The notes beneath the pieces are model-generated. The model ran no database searches and was not told the origin of the DNA. It saw nothing but the letters and a program-made list of their open reading frames with translations. Below, piece after piece: positions 59,801 to 64,000 of a DNA stretch of 64,000 bases (position 1 is the stretch's first letter; every line of letters begins with the position of its first letter). The translations under genes were made by a program, and so were the position numbers. The DNA comes from Lumbricus rubellus (Eukaryota; Annelida; Clitellata; Crassiclitellata; Lumbricidae): positions 24,543,227-24,607,226 of the forward strand of contig OX243825.1 in assembly GCA_945859605.1 (NCBI GenBank), read 5' to 3'.

Positions 59801-61022
59801 TTTCTCTCTAATTAGTTTGTTTAGTTTTAATAGTTTTTGATGTCTTATGTGAATTTTATAGACATGATGAAAAAACGGAAATATTCTGAAAGAAAAAACA
59901 AAAAAGATTTTTGCAACTATGGATAAAATGTCATTGATGAAATGTTGTGATCCACTTCATCCCTGTCCATCGATAAACGCATACTTACAATGCAATGGCC
60001 TACATGATTTCGTGCATTTGATTGTTTTCAGCACCTTTGAAATTTGAACAGTATCAACCTGCAATCGTGAGTTCAGGAACAAATTCCCATTCAGATAGTG
60101 GAAGGAGATTAAGTAACCCTCCTCAGCCATCGGGAATCATTGCAGGAGATTTGCATCGACCCCAACTTCCTCAACCTCCTGTTCCTCAACTTCCTCAACC
60201 TCCTTCTTCTCACGGCCAAGGTGCCTTCTACTTACCGAATCGTAAGTTTCAGTCCATCTTGACTCACATCATGCATACAGATGATTAAACTAAATGGATT
60301 GTTTCTGGTCACAGAATAATTTTGTGGGTAGATAAGTAGATAATTATGTTATCTTAACAATGATCTAATCTTGACAATGGACATTAACTATGCTACAAAC
60401 ATTTTCTTTTACTACTTATTTTGACTTGTGACACTGAAATTAATCTGAGACCAGTGAGACCAACTTATTCTCTCCGAACTAAATCTGCAGGTCTGCACAT
60501 TTTTGCTTCTCCCCTTGACTTGAATATTGTTGTGTATTTTTGTTATTTTGCTCTGCTAACTTTCTCTGTCCTAAATGAAACTTGGAATGGTGTGTAAATG
60601 TGAAGGGATTTGCTTTCGTTTTTTGACTTATGTCTCCAACTTTACATATTCCAGCTACAAAGTCATTCTTCTCTGGCTTCTGGTACAAGCAGGTATTGCC
60701 TGTAACCATTTACCGGTACCAGCCACCGGGTCTCTGTAAGCATCTCATGTTTGTAAATTCACCCATTTGAAATTTGTAACCTAGCGGTCGCTAAGGTTCC
60801 AAGAATCGACGGCACAAGGTGAACCTATTTAATCATGATTAATGGTGGTCTATAATCAAAGTCATAATCATTATCTCTGCTCCATTTATTAAAGTTTCTT
60901 TCATGATTTCTTCTTGTGGCAACTTGATGAACGTGAAAAGTTATTAAAGACTGTTTTTGATATTTATTGTTGTGTCGTTTGATTTTTAGGAGGTTATAAT
61001 CGCTGACAACATGCGAACTTAG
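21043..61022 (+). CDS. PSTPIP-like: PSTPIP-like F-BAR domain protein (13 exons, spliced)
   Basis: Joining 13 exons with GT/AG borders and matching phases gives a 375-residue protein. Residues 1 to ~265 form an F-BAR domain of the PSTPIP type: ADSFW|GSDFVSTAGYDAL, AFEQFLRLRAKAEEDYGK, then helices ending SIESDIQSFINRSSTGTEKP, the typical PSTPIP end of the domain. Trp235 (NEMW) aligns with the tryptophan that PSTPIP1/2 need to bind PEST-type tyrosine phosphatases. A proline-rich tail (PQLPQPPVPQLPQPP, ~325-345) follows. There is no SH3 domain, so the architecture resembles PSTPIP2 (334 aa in human) more than PSTPIP1. Known relatives dimerise, bend membranes and link PEST phosphatases and WASP to actin. 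Intron 1 is 22 kb and holds a 20.7-kb transposon. Omitting exon 12 shifts the last exon's frame and gives a 357-residue form. Confidence 0.93.
21311..21318. repeat. Left 8-bp target-site duplication of the giant element
   Basis: TTACTTCT directly abuts the left terminal GGTAAACAC. Confidence 0.9.
21346..21609. mobile_element. 264-bp TA-flanked MITE inside the left arm
   Basis: Perfect 16-bp terminal inverted repeats (CTCCAAACAATATGGC) with TA on both sides (21344-21345, 21610-21611), as for Tc1/mariner-type insertions. The interior holds telomere-like words (CTAAACCCTAAAACTAACCC and two CTAACCGACCCTCACG copies). The right arm lacks the element except for a 9-base CTCCAAACA (~42022-42030, on the minus strand). 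Confidence 0.8.
21780..26100 (+). repeat. Left satellite array, ~164-bp monomer, ~26 copies
   Basis: ATTTTATCAGGTGGGTAAGT recurs at 21791, 21955, 22119, 22282, 22446, 22611, 22775 and onwards, giving 163-165 bp spacing. There are two main monomer types: one with CACACATATTCTCACTATAT and a TTTTTCTTTTTTCAG tract, and one with CACATATTTTCTCAATACAT and TTTTTTTAATTTTGAG. On this strand each monomer carries a GGTAAGT word, and the first type also carries a pyrimidine tract plus CAG. Confidence 0.97.
26349..27517 (-). mobile_element. Tc1/mariner-like deletion derivative in the left arm
   Basis: Ends are CAGGGTGGGCCAAAAAAAA (left) and its inverse at 27517, flanked by TA. Each end is built from two successive ~190-bp subrepeats, giving very long inverted repeats. 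In the middle (about 26814-26960, minus strand) is a relic of a transposase C-terminus similar to the one at 30593-30724. The right arm shows the unoccupied TA target (31684-31685). Confidence 0.85.
27608..27889 (+). mobile_element. tRNA-derived SINE with (ATC)n tail, left arm
   Basis: The head has a Pol III A-box-like TGGTGTAGCGGTAAG and B-box-like AGTTCGTATCT. A conserved body (GGAAGGCAACGGGAAACCAC ... GGCGTAAAGCCGATGAACCT) and a tail of ATC units follow. It is flanked by a perfect 10-bp duplication AAGGTACATG (27598-27607 and 27890-27899). Confidence 0.9.
27988..29033 (+). mobile_element. Unclassified repeat 'GTACCCGG' family, copy 1
   Basis: It begins CTAGCTGAAGCACCCGGCGT and ends near the (TA)n/TTTCTTATAGATATAG segment. 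It includes about five degenerate ~110-bp units (CCTCCACCGGTACGCC... AAATTTGGGTTTTC... CCCCACCCC), very C-rich on this strand. No coding frame is credible. Confidence 0.65.
29034..29430 (-). mobile_element. Unclassified repeat 'GTACCCGG' family, copy 2 (inverted)
   Basis: Read on the minus strand it begins CTAGCTGGGGTACCCGGCG and contains GTGCAAAACTGTGAAACTAT, GGTAGAGATTCGCCGACCC and TGTACCATTCTGGACAAACA, the same order as copy 3. It lacks the C-rich tandem part. Confidence 0.65.
29415..29444. repeat. Perfect 30-bp palindrome at the repeat copy 2/3 junction
   Basis: Each 15-base half is TACCCCAGCTAGTAT or its complement. It arises where two copies of the repeat meet start to start, and a degenerate second palindrome follows at about 29468-29500. 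Confidence 0.85.
29478..30190 (+). mobile_element. Unclassified repeat 'GTACCCGG' family, copy 3
   Basis: It begins CTAACTGGGGTACCCGGCGT and ends TACACACATCCTTTCTTATA. Its final 300 bp match copy 2 inverted. Confidence 0.65.
30234..31197 (+). mobile_element. Tc1/mariner-like deletion derivative in the right arm
   Basis: The same family as 26349-27517, with CAGGGTGGGCCAAAA ends and TA at 30232-30233 and 31198-31199. A short frame at 30593-30724 ends SIKNFAKRLKTSLGNGGGHI then EHKL and a stop, which resembles the C-terminus of mariner transposases ('..A.GGHFEHLL'). The catalytic part is deleted. The left arm has an unoccupied target near 27933. Confidence 0.85.
31284..31595 (-). mobile_element. 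tRNA-derived SINE, right-arm copy
   Basis: The same SINE as at 27608, inverted, with a longer and twice-interrupted (GAT)n tail. Flanked by CATGTACCTT at 31274-31283 and 31596-31605, the same target duplication as in the left arm. Confidence 0.9.
31936..41880 (-). repeat. Right satellite array, same monomer inverted, ~61 copies
   Basis: The same ~164-bp satellite in reverse-complement orientation, more than twice as long as the left array. Rare variants recur exactly 3126 bp apart: GACCCGCTT at ~33931/37057, CACTCACCC at 34425/37551, GATTACTTTC at 34945/38071, and GTTTCCGTG at ~35551/38677. This marks a higher-order block of about 19 monomers, repeated twice between ~33.75 and ~40.15 kb. A smaller ~986-bp (six-monomer) period is seen from the AAAAACGAAAAATT variant (38785, 39772, 40757). 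Confidence 0.95.
42060..42067. repeat. Right 8-bp target-site duplication of the giant element
   Basis: TTACTTCT directly follows the right terminal GTGTTTACC. It is identical and in the same orientation as the left copy. Confidence 0.9.
42135..42943 (+). pseudogene. 5'-truncated CR1/L2-like LINE (reverse transcriptase C-terminus + 3' tail)
   Basis: An open frame from about 42171 to the TAG/TGA-region stop at 42849-42851 encodes STSVRDLGVLLESDLSM, RCNSLLAGAP, LQSVLNAAARLVCNR, DVLHWLPVPSRIEFKLCLLV and FSVAGPRCWNSLP...SFKARLKSHLF. This is the conserved region after the reverse-transcriptase core of CR1/L2-group non-LTR elements. The 3' end has GCGCCATATAAATCGTCGT followed by (ATT)n. The frame is unbroken for ~220 codons, so the copy is relatively young. 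It is just 70 bp downstream of the giant element. Confidence 0.9.
43258..43358 (+). CDS. PSTPIP-like: F-BAR gene exon 2
   Basis: Acceptor TTTTCTGCAG, donor GTAAAA. Encodes GSDFVSTAGYDALKKRIREG and on to AFEQFLRLR, the first F-BAR helix, with the split Arg codon (CG|T) completed in exon 3. Confidence 0.93.
43425..43530 (-). mobile_element. LINE/SINE 3'-tail fragment
   Basis: On the minus strand it reads ...CTCTGAGTAGAGAGCTTGAA then AGGGCACTATACATCTGGAG and AAATAAATAAA, the same tail as on the SINE at 51436-51660 and several LINE relics here. Confidence 0.55.
44141..44545 (-). pseudogene. Non-LTR retrotransposon relic (region after reverse transcriptase)
   Basis: Minus-strand frames give VLGVTITKDLCSSQHIDTCI, then YAFGLLRPHG, then, after a frameshift, AAPSWWGLAQ. 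These fit the 'VLGV....S..HI..', 'YALR.LR.HG' and 'YA.PAWWGF' motifs found downstream of the reverse transcriptase in several LINE clades. Clade not resolved. It lies in F-BAR intron 2. Confidence 0.65.
45293..46231 (+). mobile_element. Tc1/mariner-like relic, 3' end lost
   Basis: It begins TA + CAGGGTGGGCCATAAAAAGT and contains the same inverted-repeat body and transposase C-terminal relic (about 45925-46020, frameshifted) as the two copies in the giant element. About 230 bp of unrelated DNA sits in the middle (about 45700-45930). Homology stops at AAAATTTACAGAGATG without the terminal repeat. It lies in F-BAR intron 2. Confidence 0.75.
46375..46563 (+). other. Unrecognised 62-codon open frame
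   Basis: The frame KILEIYLGLHSKLTDDDKDW then LWFTFTKIRHKTLIGIDDVV has an amino-acid mix that looks coding rather than random. It follows a good acceptor-like tract (ACTCTCTTTTCAG, ending 46371) but has its own ATG and stop. It does not fit between F-BAR exons 2 and 3, which already join in frame. It may be a fragment of another gene or of a mobile element. Confidence 0.3.
46564..48136. other. F-BAR intron 2, nothing recognised
   Basis: AT-rich intronic DNA. Short frames at 47221-47605 in two phases show no domain I can support. A (TA)n run lies at about 48119-48140. Confidence 0.5.
48137..48420 (-). pseudogene. CR1/L2-like LINE relic, C-terminus and tail
   Basis: The minus strand encodes SLSMVGPVVWNWLPQEIRLL, the 'FSVAGP..WNSLP..IR' motif of CR1/L2 elements, then the shared GAGCGCTTTTGAGTTGTCCC... 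tail. It lies in F-BAR intron 2. Confidence 0.7.
49785..50450 (-). pseudogene. Degenerate CR1/L2-like LINE, reverse transcriptase C-terminus
   Basis: The minus strand holds LGILHWLPVYQRVASLVW ('LHWLPV..RI.FK') and, ~80 codons later, AFSVVGPAVWNVI followed by DSFYKHLKCSFGQA ('FSVAGP..WNSLP', 'FK..LK..LF'), in changing frames. The long minus-strand frame of 220 codons covers only part of this in the right phase. Confidence 0.75.
50774..50815. repeat. (TA)n microsatellite
   Basis: A near-pure TA run within a larger ATATATAATTATAT region in F-BAR intron 2. Confidence 0.9.
51436..51660 (+). mobile_element. tRNA-derived SINE with LINE-like 3' tail
   Basis: The head GGCACGGTGGTGTAGTGAGT contains an A-box-like segment, and GTTTTGAATCT at about 51489 is B-box-like. 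The 3' end, CTCTGAGTAGATAACTTGAA then GGGTGCTATAGAAATG and (AATA)n, matches the tail of the CR1/L2-like LINE relics in this window, as expected if that LINE mobilises the SINE. Confidence 0.8.
51905..51979 (+). CDS. PSTPIP-like: F-BAR gene exon 3
   Basis: Acceptor TTTCGTTTTAG, donor GTAAGA. Encodes AKAEEDYGKGLQKACK and TVPETQES: the 'RA.AEE.YGK.L' signature shared by F-BAR proteins. It ends in phase 2 (GG|G). Confidence 0.93.
52022..52436 (-). pseudogene. 5'-truncated non-LTR retrotransposon C-terminus with (ATG)n-type tail
   Basis: The minus strand, in one frame, reads SKILAFERKCYRRLLRVGWM, then MTNSELYEQI, KLELFGHICRM and GANRRGRPHKEWLDNI...WCR, with a stop before the tail. 'R.L.W.G.H..RM' followed by 'G.R.RGRP...W.D.I' is the usual C-terminal block of many LINE polyproteins. 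The 3' end is a run of GAT units. It starts 42 bp after F-BAR exon 3, in antisense, so it post-dates and spares the donor. Confidence 0.8.
53139..53292. repeat. ~70-bp minisatellite, ~2 copies plus partial
   Basis: CATTCAACATCC, CATCTTG[CT]ATGTATTCAG and ACTCTGTTATGC recur in order, with the block CATCCCTCATGGACAT inserted. In F-BAR intron 3. Confidence 0.7.
54074..54215 (+). CDS. PSTPIP-like: F-BAR gene exon 4
   Basis: Acceptor TTGTAG, donor GTGAGT. Encodes TLRVAWDVLREQSERIAQIH and continues to LNEFIKRQKAERVA, the long amphipathic helix with the heptad pattern typical of the F-BAR core. Confidence 0.93.
54832..55162 (+). other. Unclassified dispersed-repeat candidate with ATTGT tail
   Basis: A 96-codon open frame (54832-55122) is followed by CGAAGTTTGATTGTATTGTA. 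The pentanucleotide-like tail resembles the one on the LINE relic at 16107, suggesting a retroposed fragment. The protein frame matches nothing I recognise. In F-BAR intron 4. Confidence 0.3.
55676..55738 (+). CDS. PSTPIP-like: F-BAR gene exon 5
   Basis: Acceptor TTCTAG, donor GTTTGT. Encodes RDQAVCQIAKEKATVHRKTI plus Glu: 21 codons, phase 0 at both ends, so skipping it would keep the frame. Confidence 0.88.
56262..56450. repeat. TATGGTATGTTTC minisatellite
   Basis: Irregular tandem repeats of TATGGTATGTTTCTATGGTA and shorter forms run almost up to the acceptor of F-BAR exon 6 (ends 56469). Confidence 0.85.
56470..56577 (+). CDS. PSTPIP-like: F-BAR gene exon 6
   Basis: Acceptor TTGTTCTATCAG, donor GTGGGA. 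Encodes LKQTYKTKSGEAEQADVAYK and on to FPTKEWDK, matching the family's 'KKTYE.KC.DA..AE' helix. It lies directly after a TATGGTATGTTTC minisatellite. Confidence 0.9.
56989..57034 (+). CDS. PSTPIP-like: F-BAR gene exon 7
   Basis: Acceptor TTTTTTGCACAG, donor GTATGT. A 46-nt exon encoding IIAKQSKSQQDAQKA and ending with one base (G|AT, Asp) carried into exon 8. It corresponds to the basic 'EK.QNKA.Q...A' segment in PSTPIP. Confidence 0.85.
57879..57958 (+). CDS. PSTPIP-like: F-BAR gene exon 8
   Basis: Acceptor TATTTTTCAG, donor GTAAGT. Encodes SFYHDSISKLDQIRMQWERE and MIQFCI, matching the PSTPIP 'Y..SI..LE.VR.EWE.E' block. The last 18 bases of this exon and its donor are duplicated twice more in the following intron (58041, 58221). 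Confidence 0.92.
57941..58300. repeat. Tandem duplication of the exon 8 end and 5' splice site, with (AAATAAATG)n
   Basis: The segment ATGATTCAGTTCTGCATAGT + AAGTCTCTCTCACTGAATAA occurs at 57941, 58041 and (one base changed, ATGACTCAG) 58221. Copies are separated by (AATA/AATG) repeats and the word GGTCATTTGTCATTAACTG. Donor GT dinucleotides therefore sit at 57959, 58059 and 58239. Confidence 0.9.
58627..58770 (-). mobile_element. LINE/SINE 3'-tail fragment
   Basis: The plus strand reads AATCAGAATTTATATAACGC then CCTTTCAAGATATCTAATCA and GAGGCACTAC: the inverse of the tail shared by the SINE at 51436 and the LINE relics. In F-BAR intron 8. Confidence 0.55.
58954..59052 (+). CDS. PSTPIP-like: F-BAR gene exon 9
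   Basis: Acceptor CTGTTTTAG, donor GTTGGT. Encodes LCETLEESRIKMVQNEMWIC and on to SSNCVEEDQ. The Trp (residue 235 of the protein) sits where PSTPIP1/2 carry the tryptophan used for PEST-phosphatase binding. Confidence 0.92.
59262..59612. repeat. 22-bp tandem repeat, ~16 copies
   Basis: The unit ACAATTGCATACTATTAAGC + TT, with ACAGTTGCATACTGTTAAGC variants, recurs through the F-BAR intron between exons 9 and 10, ending ~80 bp before the exon 10 acceptor. Variant order suggests internal multi-unit duplications. Confidence 0.9.
59693..59789 (+). CDS. PSTPIP-like: F-BAR gene exon 10
   Basis: Acceptor TTCTTCTACAG, donor GTGAAA. Encodes CCESIRNVLEKVSIESDIQS and FINRSSTGTEKP, the strongly conserved end of the PSTPIP F-BAR domain ('IDADIDSFIQAKSTGTEPP'-like). 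Confidence 0.95.
60032..60241 (+). CDS. PSTPIP-like: F-BAR gene exon 11, proline-rich tail
   Basis: Acceptor TTGTTTTCAG, donor GTAAGT. Encodes PLKFEQYQP, a Ser/Gly-rich linker, then RPQLPQPPVPQLPQPPSS and GAFYLPN. The repeated (P/V)QLPQPP units are candidate SH3-binding sites. In vertebrate PSTPIPs this is the linker after the F-BAR domain. Confidence 0.9.
60655..60692 (+). CDS. PSTPIP-like: F-BAR gene exon 12, possible cassette exon
   Basis: A 38-nt piece with acceptor TTTACATATTCCAG and donor GTATTG. In phase with exon 11 it reads P-TKSFFSGFWYKQ and continues in phase 0 into the last exon. If it is skipped, exon 11 still joins the last exon in an open frame but with another C-terminus. Confidence 0.6.
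60990..61022 (+). CDS. PSTPIP-like: F-BAR gene exon 13, terminal coding exon
   Basis: Acceptor GATTTTTAG. With exon 12 it reads EVIIADNMRT and stops at TAG 61020-61022. Joined directly to exon 11 it reads RGYNR and stops at TGA 61004-61006. Either way it ends the protein without an SH3 domain. Confidence 0.65.
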   Translation, partial: EVIIADNMRT

Positions 61023-62195
61023 TCTGTGCCGCAGCAACAATTGTTATCAAAGACATTTTCTATGTACATTGCATCAGATCTGTAGTTGGTGAAGAAGAAG
61101 TGAGACGGCTCTTTACGACGGTCGTCTGCAATGTCTTCATCATTGTCATCGCTGTTTCTTCGTTGTTATCGCCATCATCATCATCATCATCATCATCAAT
61201 GTGATTATCATCTTTCGTCGGTCTACAATTTCTATCCAACCCAAAACTGTGGAAATGTTTGGAGTTCGATGGTTGACTAATTTTAAGAAATCTGGAAAGC
61301 ATCAACTCTCACTCCAAACTTATTAGACTTATGTACTGGAGCTAGCATTTTGTCATTCAGCATTATCTCTTTGCCACGATACTTGAAATTTTCAAGCCAC
61401 CCTTTATTCCGCAGTGAGATTTCTCAATAGTTTGGAGTTAAGTATAGTTGGTGCAAAGTTACTGCGTAGATGTGGGATGCAGCTCATTCAAAAGAGACAA
61501 AACACTGAAAATAGACAAGATGGAGAGGATTGAGGTTTTAAAGCAAACAATCGTTCATCAAATAAGAAATTGAAATACAATGAAATTCGATGAACTCTCT
61601 GAGTTTATGGAATTTGCAGCAAATGTTCCGTCTTTCATGTAACCGATGACTGGTTTACACATGCACTCACTGAAATGTGGTGGCAAGGTGTTGTGTCTGC
61701 ACATCGGACAATACACATCCTCCACTCATCCACTCTATCCATCACCAGTTCTTCAGCGTCTGAATCAGAACAGACATCTCGACACAGAAAAGATCCAAGA
61801 AAAGTTTTCGATCTCTTTTCTTGCGTCAGCTACGATAATTCAATTATGTACTTTACTTCACATGACATTGAAAGGTCATTCAAAGGTTATTGTAAACACG
61901 AGAAGATCTGGATTTTCAATGAAAGTCATAAGAGTTCAATCAGAACTAACTTCAAGTTAGTTATTGCCCAAACGGCAGTCACGTGCTAGTTAGTTACTTC
62001 TTCATTTTCTGACATCAGATTGATATAACTGCCACAAGTTGTAAAGCTCATCAGAAAGCAACAACCCTTCAACTAAGTTGCCTGAAGACAACGTCGTTCA
62101 TATTTTCGTTGTTCATCCATGTGTTGTCAAATTGACTCTTAGCAACATGCTGATGAATTGATATTTTCATTCAATAAAAGTTTCTAGAGATTCAC
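61023..62195 (+). other. Probable 3'UTR of the F-BAR gene
   Basis: It follows the last stop codon and ends at an AATAAA signal (62173-62178) in ATTCAATAAAAG, the first good signal downstream. It holds a short (ATC)n run at about 61176-61198. The open frames at 61646-61989 overlap in two phases and match nothing I recognise. Confidence 0.55.
62173..62178 (+). terminator. Polyadenylation signal AATAAA
   Basis: A canonical hexamer about 1.15 kb after the F-BAR stop codon. Assignment to this gene is by position only. Confidence 0.5.
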
Positions 62196-62597
62196 TTCCT
62201 TATTGATATTTTGATTTTGCTGCATGTATTATTGTTGGTTCCATCCACTACTGAAACATCTTTCATTATATTTTTTCTGCCTTTTCATTATGTGGGAGGA
62301 TGCAGTAGATTTATCTTTTACCTTTTCTCTGAGATCTTTTCTCATCGTTATTGGCTTTGCCTAGCCATCTGATTGCGTCTGTCTTTTGCACCAAGGCTTT
62401 TGAGCAAACGTGCCTATAGCTCAAGTTCTCTCAGCATTGCTTGGTGTAAATTATTCACTTTTGGGCATTTTTATTTTGGGGGAGTTTATCATAATCCATC
62501 GTTGGTATACAAAAGTTTCTCTAAGCTTTTATCTTATTGCACATGAGGAAATGAAGCTGCATCCATAGAAAACTCTAAGTGCACAGACTTCGCCTAG

Positions 62598-62678
<81 letters not shown>

Positions 62679-63193
62679 TCTTATGTGGGACCAATTCTTG
62701 CTCAGTCATCAGTGCAGATGTGTTGTGGGTAAATAATAGATGTTTGTGTTGATTTTTAGTATTGGCTGCATAAATGTTTCTTTCGGTCTCTTATTTAACA
62801 CGTTGATCTTAATACAGTGGGATGCATTAAAGGGTTGACTGCTCTGGCTTCCCACTCGTATACATGTTCTTTGTTAAAGGTTCAACTGCAAAGGTTTGCC
62901 AGTCGCTTTTAGAACGCTCTTCTTACCGTTAAAGCGTTAAACTGATTAACCATGTTACCAATTTCATTTTTTAAACTAAAGTTTGTCGTTTTTTTTAAAC
63001 AATGACTTTTAGTCACACATATTTTATTTTCAGCTTAAAATTTGTTTTATGTATTCAAGAATGTCAACTTTGCATCAGTTATTGCGAGAGATATCAGAAT
63101 TCGTATTTTGTCCAGTGCTTTGCATATTTGATATGTCTAAGTGTCTATGGTAATCTTTTATTAGATTTCGATATCTGTTGTCTCTATATGGCA

Positions 63194-63258
<65 letters not shown>

Positions 63259-63629
63259 ATACATGTAGTTCATGTCACATATATATTCATTCTCTATCAA
63301 TGAATATATATATATATATATAATTATCTGGGCTTTTATATTTCCCCTATTTAGAGCCTTTCAGAATCACTATAATTATGTACTTAAATATACTTTGGTT
63401 TGGAATTGCAATATTGCAATTTTTGTCTTGGCCTAGATCAATTTTGTTGCGTGCATCCAGCAACAACAGAATTCAGGAGATTTGTGACTTTGTGCTGAAA
63501 AACGATTTAAATCTGAATCACAACACAACGACAATTTGACATTCTTTGCTCTTATAGTTCGAGTCATGTACCGGGTACTTGTTTGCTTGCGGTAATTGTT
63601 TTCATACCCCTTGTTGCATACCTCCCCAA
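62196..63629. other. Intergenic downstream of the F-BAR gene
   Basis: No coding sequence is recognised. A (CTG)n run of ~26 units occupies 62599-62677, and (AT)n runs occupy about 63195-63246 and 63303-63322. Confidence 0.5.
62599..62677. repeat. (CTG)n trinucleotide repeat, ~26 units
   Basis: An uninterrupted 79-bp run, the second long CTG/CAG repeat of the window (the other is at 14108-14178). Confidence 0.95.
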
Positions 63630-64000
63630 CAGTGCCAGATTAACTATGGCGCAACTGGCGCACTTGCGCCAGGCCTTCTTTCGGGGGTAAAAATTTTAAA
63701 AAAACATTGAGAAATCCGATTATCCGATCGAATTTGTTTATATAAGTCACAGTCCGGCTTATTTAAAATGTTTAATCTCTAAAACAAGCATTGCATATAA
63801 AATTTGGTGGCATTATAAAACCAGGCCTTCTACAGTACTACTACTATAATGATGACGTACTAATTGTGTACTGTAATGATGACGTATGACGTAATCAATT
63901 TATGCGCGGATCGACCCCATCACCAAATAAAATATAGATATGCGTACGGTACAGACACAGTGTATGTTCCATGTAATATTATTATCTGCTATTTAGTGTT
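63630..64000. mobile_element. Possible end of a hAT-like element (runs off the window)
   Basis: CAGTGCCAGATTAACTATGG followed by CGCAACTGGCGCACTTGCGC resembles the terminal CAGTG/CAGGG ends and GGCGC-rich start of hAT-superfamily elements. The other end and target duplication are outside the window, so this is tentative. Confidence 0.4.

Overview
The window is nuclear DNA of a multicellular animal. Two metazoan-specific families are encoded on the + strand: a Sprouty protein with an intron-free reading frame (3849-5300), and a PSTPIP-type F-BAR protein with 13 exons (21043-61022). The DNA is AT-rich and full of microsatellites, tRNA-derived SINEs, CR1/L2-like LINE relics and Tc1/mariner-like elements. 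This fits a non-vertebrate, perhaps marine, animal. The phylum cannot be settled from the sequence alone.

Layout. 1-3.8 kb: no coding sequence recognised. 3.8-5.3 kb: Sprouty gene, whose coding exon begins just after a splice acceptor. 5.3-20.5 kb: non-coding DNA with minisatellites, MITE-like elements, a CR1/L2 LINE relic and very long (CTGT)n and (TGC)n runs. 20.59-21.08 kb: CpG-rich candidate promoter and the 12-codon first exon of the F-BAR gene. 21.3-42.06 kb: one giant foldback-type transposable element inside intron 1. 42.1-61.0 kb: remaining F-BAR exons, with introns full of LINE, SINE and mariner relics. 61.0-62.2 kb: probable 3'UTR with an AATAAA signal. 62.2-64 kb: non-coding, with what looks like one end of a hAT-like element.

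The main discovery is the 20,741-bp element at 21319-42059. Its ends are inverted copies starting GGTAAACACGAA, and it is flanked by a perfect 8-bp direct repeat, TTACTTCT (21311-21318 and 42060-42067). Each arm carries a tandem array of a ~164-bp satellite (about 26 monomers left, about 61 right, in opposite orientation). Each arm also has the same unique segments and the same SINE with the same target duplication. Each arm has one mariner-like insertion where the other arm keeps the intact TA target. No transposase was found inside, so it looks like a very large non-autonomous foldback element, broadly comparable to sea-urchin TU or Drosophila FB/Galileo elements.

Sprouty (a receptor tyrosine kinase/Ras feedback inhibitor) and the PSTPIP-like F-BAR protein (membrane-curving actin regulator) are neighbours, but nothing shows that they are co-regulated. 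Exon boundaries were found by eye from GT/AG sites, reading-phase continuity and resemblance to remembered family features; no search or alignment program was run.
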